From Lagopus muta (Eukaryota > Chordata > Aves > Galliformes > Phasianidae): a DNA stretch of 64,000 nucleotides. Below, piece by piece: positions 61,521-64,000 of the stretch (positions are counted from its first letter, which is position 1; the number at the start of each line of letters is the position of its first letter). The notes under the pieces are model-generated. The model was not told where the DNA came from. It was given only the letters and a program-made list of their open reading frames with translations, and ran no database searches. Location of the stretch: contig NC_064472.1 of the NCBI RefSeq assembly GCF_023343835.1, positions 43,657,799 through 43,721,798 of the forward strand. Direction: 5' to 3'. The position numbers and the translations under genes are program-made.

Positions 61521-62864
61521 GTTTTTAATGGGAGGATTAATAGATTTCATCTCTGAAGCCAGAATCTACTTGTGGTAAAGGTGAAGTTCAGAACACAGTT
61601 CCCAGTGGTTCTTGAGTAAGAATCAAACTATAATGCTGACATTCAGACATTAGGATAATCACACCAAAATCTGCACTGTCAAAATGACAGTGTTTGATCT
61701 AGTTATAAATAGAGGAAGTAATATAACTCAGTCTAGTTGACTCTATATGAGCAGGGAGGCTTCTGAGTGTGATTTCCAGGGGTCCCTTTCATCCTCAACC
61801 AGTGACTCTGCTGTAAAAATGCTGTGCACCTTCTCTTTATTGTTAACAAATGTCAGTGGGAAAAGGAGGCTTATGGGGCAGAAAACTCTACAAATTCAGT
61901 GAGAAATGCTGATGGTGTCTTCTCAAAGTTTTTAAAAATAATGATTGCATTTCCAAAATATCATGACTGACTTTATGCTAGAACAGCACCTGTATAATTC
62001 TGGTATTATTAAATGAAGCACATTCAGATTTTCTAAGCATTTCCCTAAAGCAATATGACGTCCTACAAGTCTGTAAAATAAATTCCAATTTTCTTGCATC
62101 TTCAAGAATGGAAACTTTAAATGCATGCCAGCTTTGCAAAAGTTGGTGGAGGGGGAATGTTTTTATACTCTTGATACACATATTCAGTGACGTCTGTGTA
62201 GAAGAAACCTGATAATGTAAGAGGAAAAGGTGTAAAAGAGATGTCAAAATATGAGATTATAGATATATTTTTATATACATACACAAAATGTATATCAGCC
62301 AAGGTGAAGGGTAAATACAGAAAAAGTAGTCAACAGTTCATTGACAAAGTTTAGTCACCTAAGTCAATGAATTCACACATCTTCTAAGACAGAATCTTCT
62401 AATTTGCTCTTGGGCAGATTGAGAAAGTTGCTGTCCTCCCAGCACGACTTAGCCAATTGAAGTACTCTTTTTTTTTTCCTCTCTCTCTCTTTTGTTTGTT
62501 TTCTTTTTTCCAGTTAACCTGAATTTGCCTGGACATTTTTGATTTCTCTGCTTGACAATTAAAATGAGAATTATAGAAACATTCAGGTGGAGAAGTACAC
62601 CCAGAGGTAAAACTTTTTTCTTAAAGTAGGGCTTTCCCCAGCTTTGTTTCAAAAACCTTCTAAGAGGTTCAAGTTTATCTGGGGAACCTCTTTGAAAGTT
62701 AAGCTGTCCTCAGAGAGATCTGTTTCACTTTCTGTACCGTCAGAATCTCCACTGATTCAACTTATTACCATTGTCTCTCATTCTCCTGATGTTTATCTCA
62801 CTAGAGATTATAGCTCTGCTTTTTGTATGTAACTCCCTTGTCAGTGCTATTGCAGGTCTAACTG
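61521..62864. other. AT-rich gene-poor DNA
   Basis: Nothing recognised; a T- and CT-rich tract lies at 62468-62512. Confidence 0.5.
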
Positions 62865-63790
62865 AAGCTCTCTCTTCTCAAGGCAGAGCTAGCCTGGTTC
62901 CCTCAGCTTCTCCAGGTCGGACATGTTCTTCCCACCCTCTCCTATGTTGGTGGCCTCTGATGGGCTTGCTCAAGTTTATCAATAACTTTTTCACATTGAT
63001 GTACCCAAAAATGGATGTTCTGTACCAGACCTGTTCTAACAAGTGACAAGTAAGAAGAAGCATGTGCAACTTCCTGTGTACTGACCTGCTAATATATTCC
63101 AAGATGCTGTTGTTTCTCATCACTGCCAGGACATATTTGTGGCTCACATTTAGTCTGCTGTCTCATAAGAACTCATAAGGTAACTTCAACAGTCTTACTA
63201 TCCTGTAAGTCAGACAGACCTCAGCCTGCAGTGCAGGGAGTATGCTTCAGGTGCAGGATTTTGTTGAATTTTATTTCTACTGCCCATCTAGGCACCTCCT
63301 AACGACAGCCCTGTCATCCAGAGTATTGACTATACAGCTAGTTTGGTGCTGTCCACAAACTTGACAGTGTAAATTATTTTTAATTGTCCAAGTCATTGTC
63401 AGAAGTATTACACAGTTACCCTGAAGAAAGTATTAAACAGAAAACCCCCGAAGAACTTGTCACTTGCTTTCAGACAGAGTGCCACCTATTAACCAATAAC
63501 CTTTGAGACCAGCAGTGCAGCCAACATTTCACCGTCCAAGTCTTCACCCATCCAGGCAGTCATGTCCTACTATGGAGCCAGAATACTGCGGGAGACTGTA
63601 TCAGAAGCGTTGCTGAAGTCAAACTATCTGACATCTACAGTTTTCCTAGCATCTGCAAAACCAGTTATTTCATTATAGATAGTGGCTAAGTTGGTCCACT
63701 GCAATTTACCATTGGTATGACATGTTCTTCTCCTTCATGTGTTCAGAAATGCCATGGGTAGACTTGCTCCATTACTCTCTTCGGGACTGT
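62865..63790 (-). mobile_element. old CR1 LINE, pol region
   Basis: Reversed CR1 with no tail. It starts in the pol C-terminal part (CTCTTCTCAAGGCAGAGC) and passes the RT thumb and core (GGGAGACTGTATCAGAAGCG, TTGCTGAAGTCAAACTATC). Heavily diverged. Confidence 0.7.
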
Positions 63791-64000
63791 CATTATGTTA
63801 AACATGCTAGTTACTGGCTGCTTTTATAAGCAGATATGGATGGACTAGCATACTCTGAAACAGCATTGCCAAAGGCATTAGAACTAATATTACAGGAAAA
63901 ACGTTGAAAAGAGAGCAAATTGGTGCCTCATCTCTCTTGGGGTCACAACTCACTCGTAACAAACAGTATTTTAAAGAAAATTAACTGCTTGAGTAGACAT
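63791..64000. other. unassigned DNA at window end
   Basis: Nothing recognised. Confidence 0.5.

Overview
This is a eukaryotic nuclear window, almost certainly from a bird. It contains many CR1 LINE fragments with the avian 3' tail (ATTCTATG-type octamer repeats) and one spliced vertebrate gene read on the minus strand. The large share of CR1 and the degraded state of the LTR-like pieces would fit a galliform such as chicken, quail or turkey, but I cannot fix the species from the sequence alone.

The only protein-coding host gene I can support is SLC49A3 (MFSD7), a 12-helix major-facilitator membrane protein. It occupies 9376-23432 on the minus strand. All ten coding exons were found with GT/AG junctions and matching phases, and they join into an open frame of 469 codons plus stop. 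The promoter is a CpG island at about 23.18-23.80 kb, and a long 3' UTR probably runs to twin AATAAA signals near 7.48-7.50 kb. A second, orphan CpG island with a cluster of NRF1-like palindromes lies at 4.70-5.06 kb. No coding exons could be attached to it.

Layout. 0-4.7 kb: unassigned DNA with an LTR-like repeat (about 1.04-1.79 kb) and a CR1 tail. 4.7-5.06 kb: orphan CpG promoter. 5.06-7.48 kb: nothing recognised. 7.48-23.43 kb: SLC49A3, with small CR1 tails in its 3' UTR and introns. 23.43-23.80 kb: rest of the CpG island, with a plausible divergent plus-strand splice donor. 24.36-25.80 kb: two CR1s in opposite orientation, probably nested. 25.8-37.3 kb: AT-rich, gene-poor, scattered CR1 pieces and a small GC-rich patch at 27.6-27.8 kb. 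37.33-43.27 kb: a nearly full-length, decayed CR1 on the minus strand, split by a younger 1.28-kb CR1. 43.3-64 kb: AT-rich, gene-poor DNA with six more CR1 blocks, an LTR-like fragment near 50.6 kb, a 9-bp minisatellite and several homopolymers.

No rRNA, tRNA, CRISPR, bacterial or intact viral gene was seen. Nothing here looks like a new molecular system. The points most worth a second look are the orphan NRF1-type CpG island, the acidic dileucine sorting motif at the SLC49A3 N-terminus, the 24-base G tract in its probable 3' UTR, and the nested CR1s.
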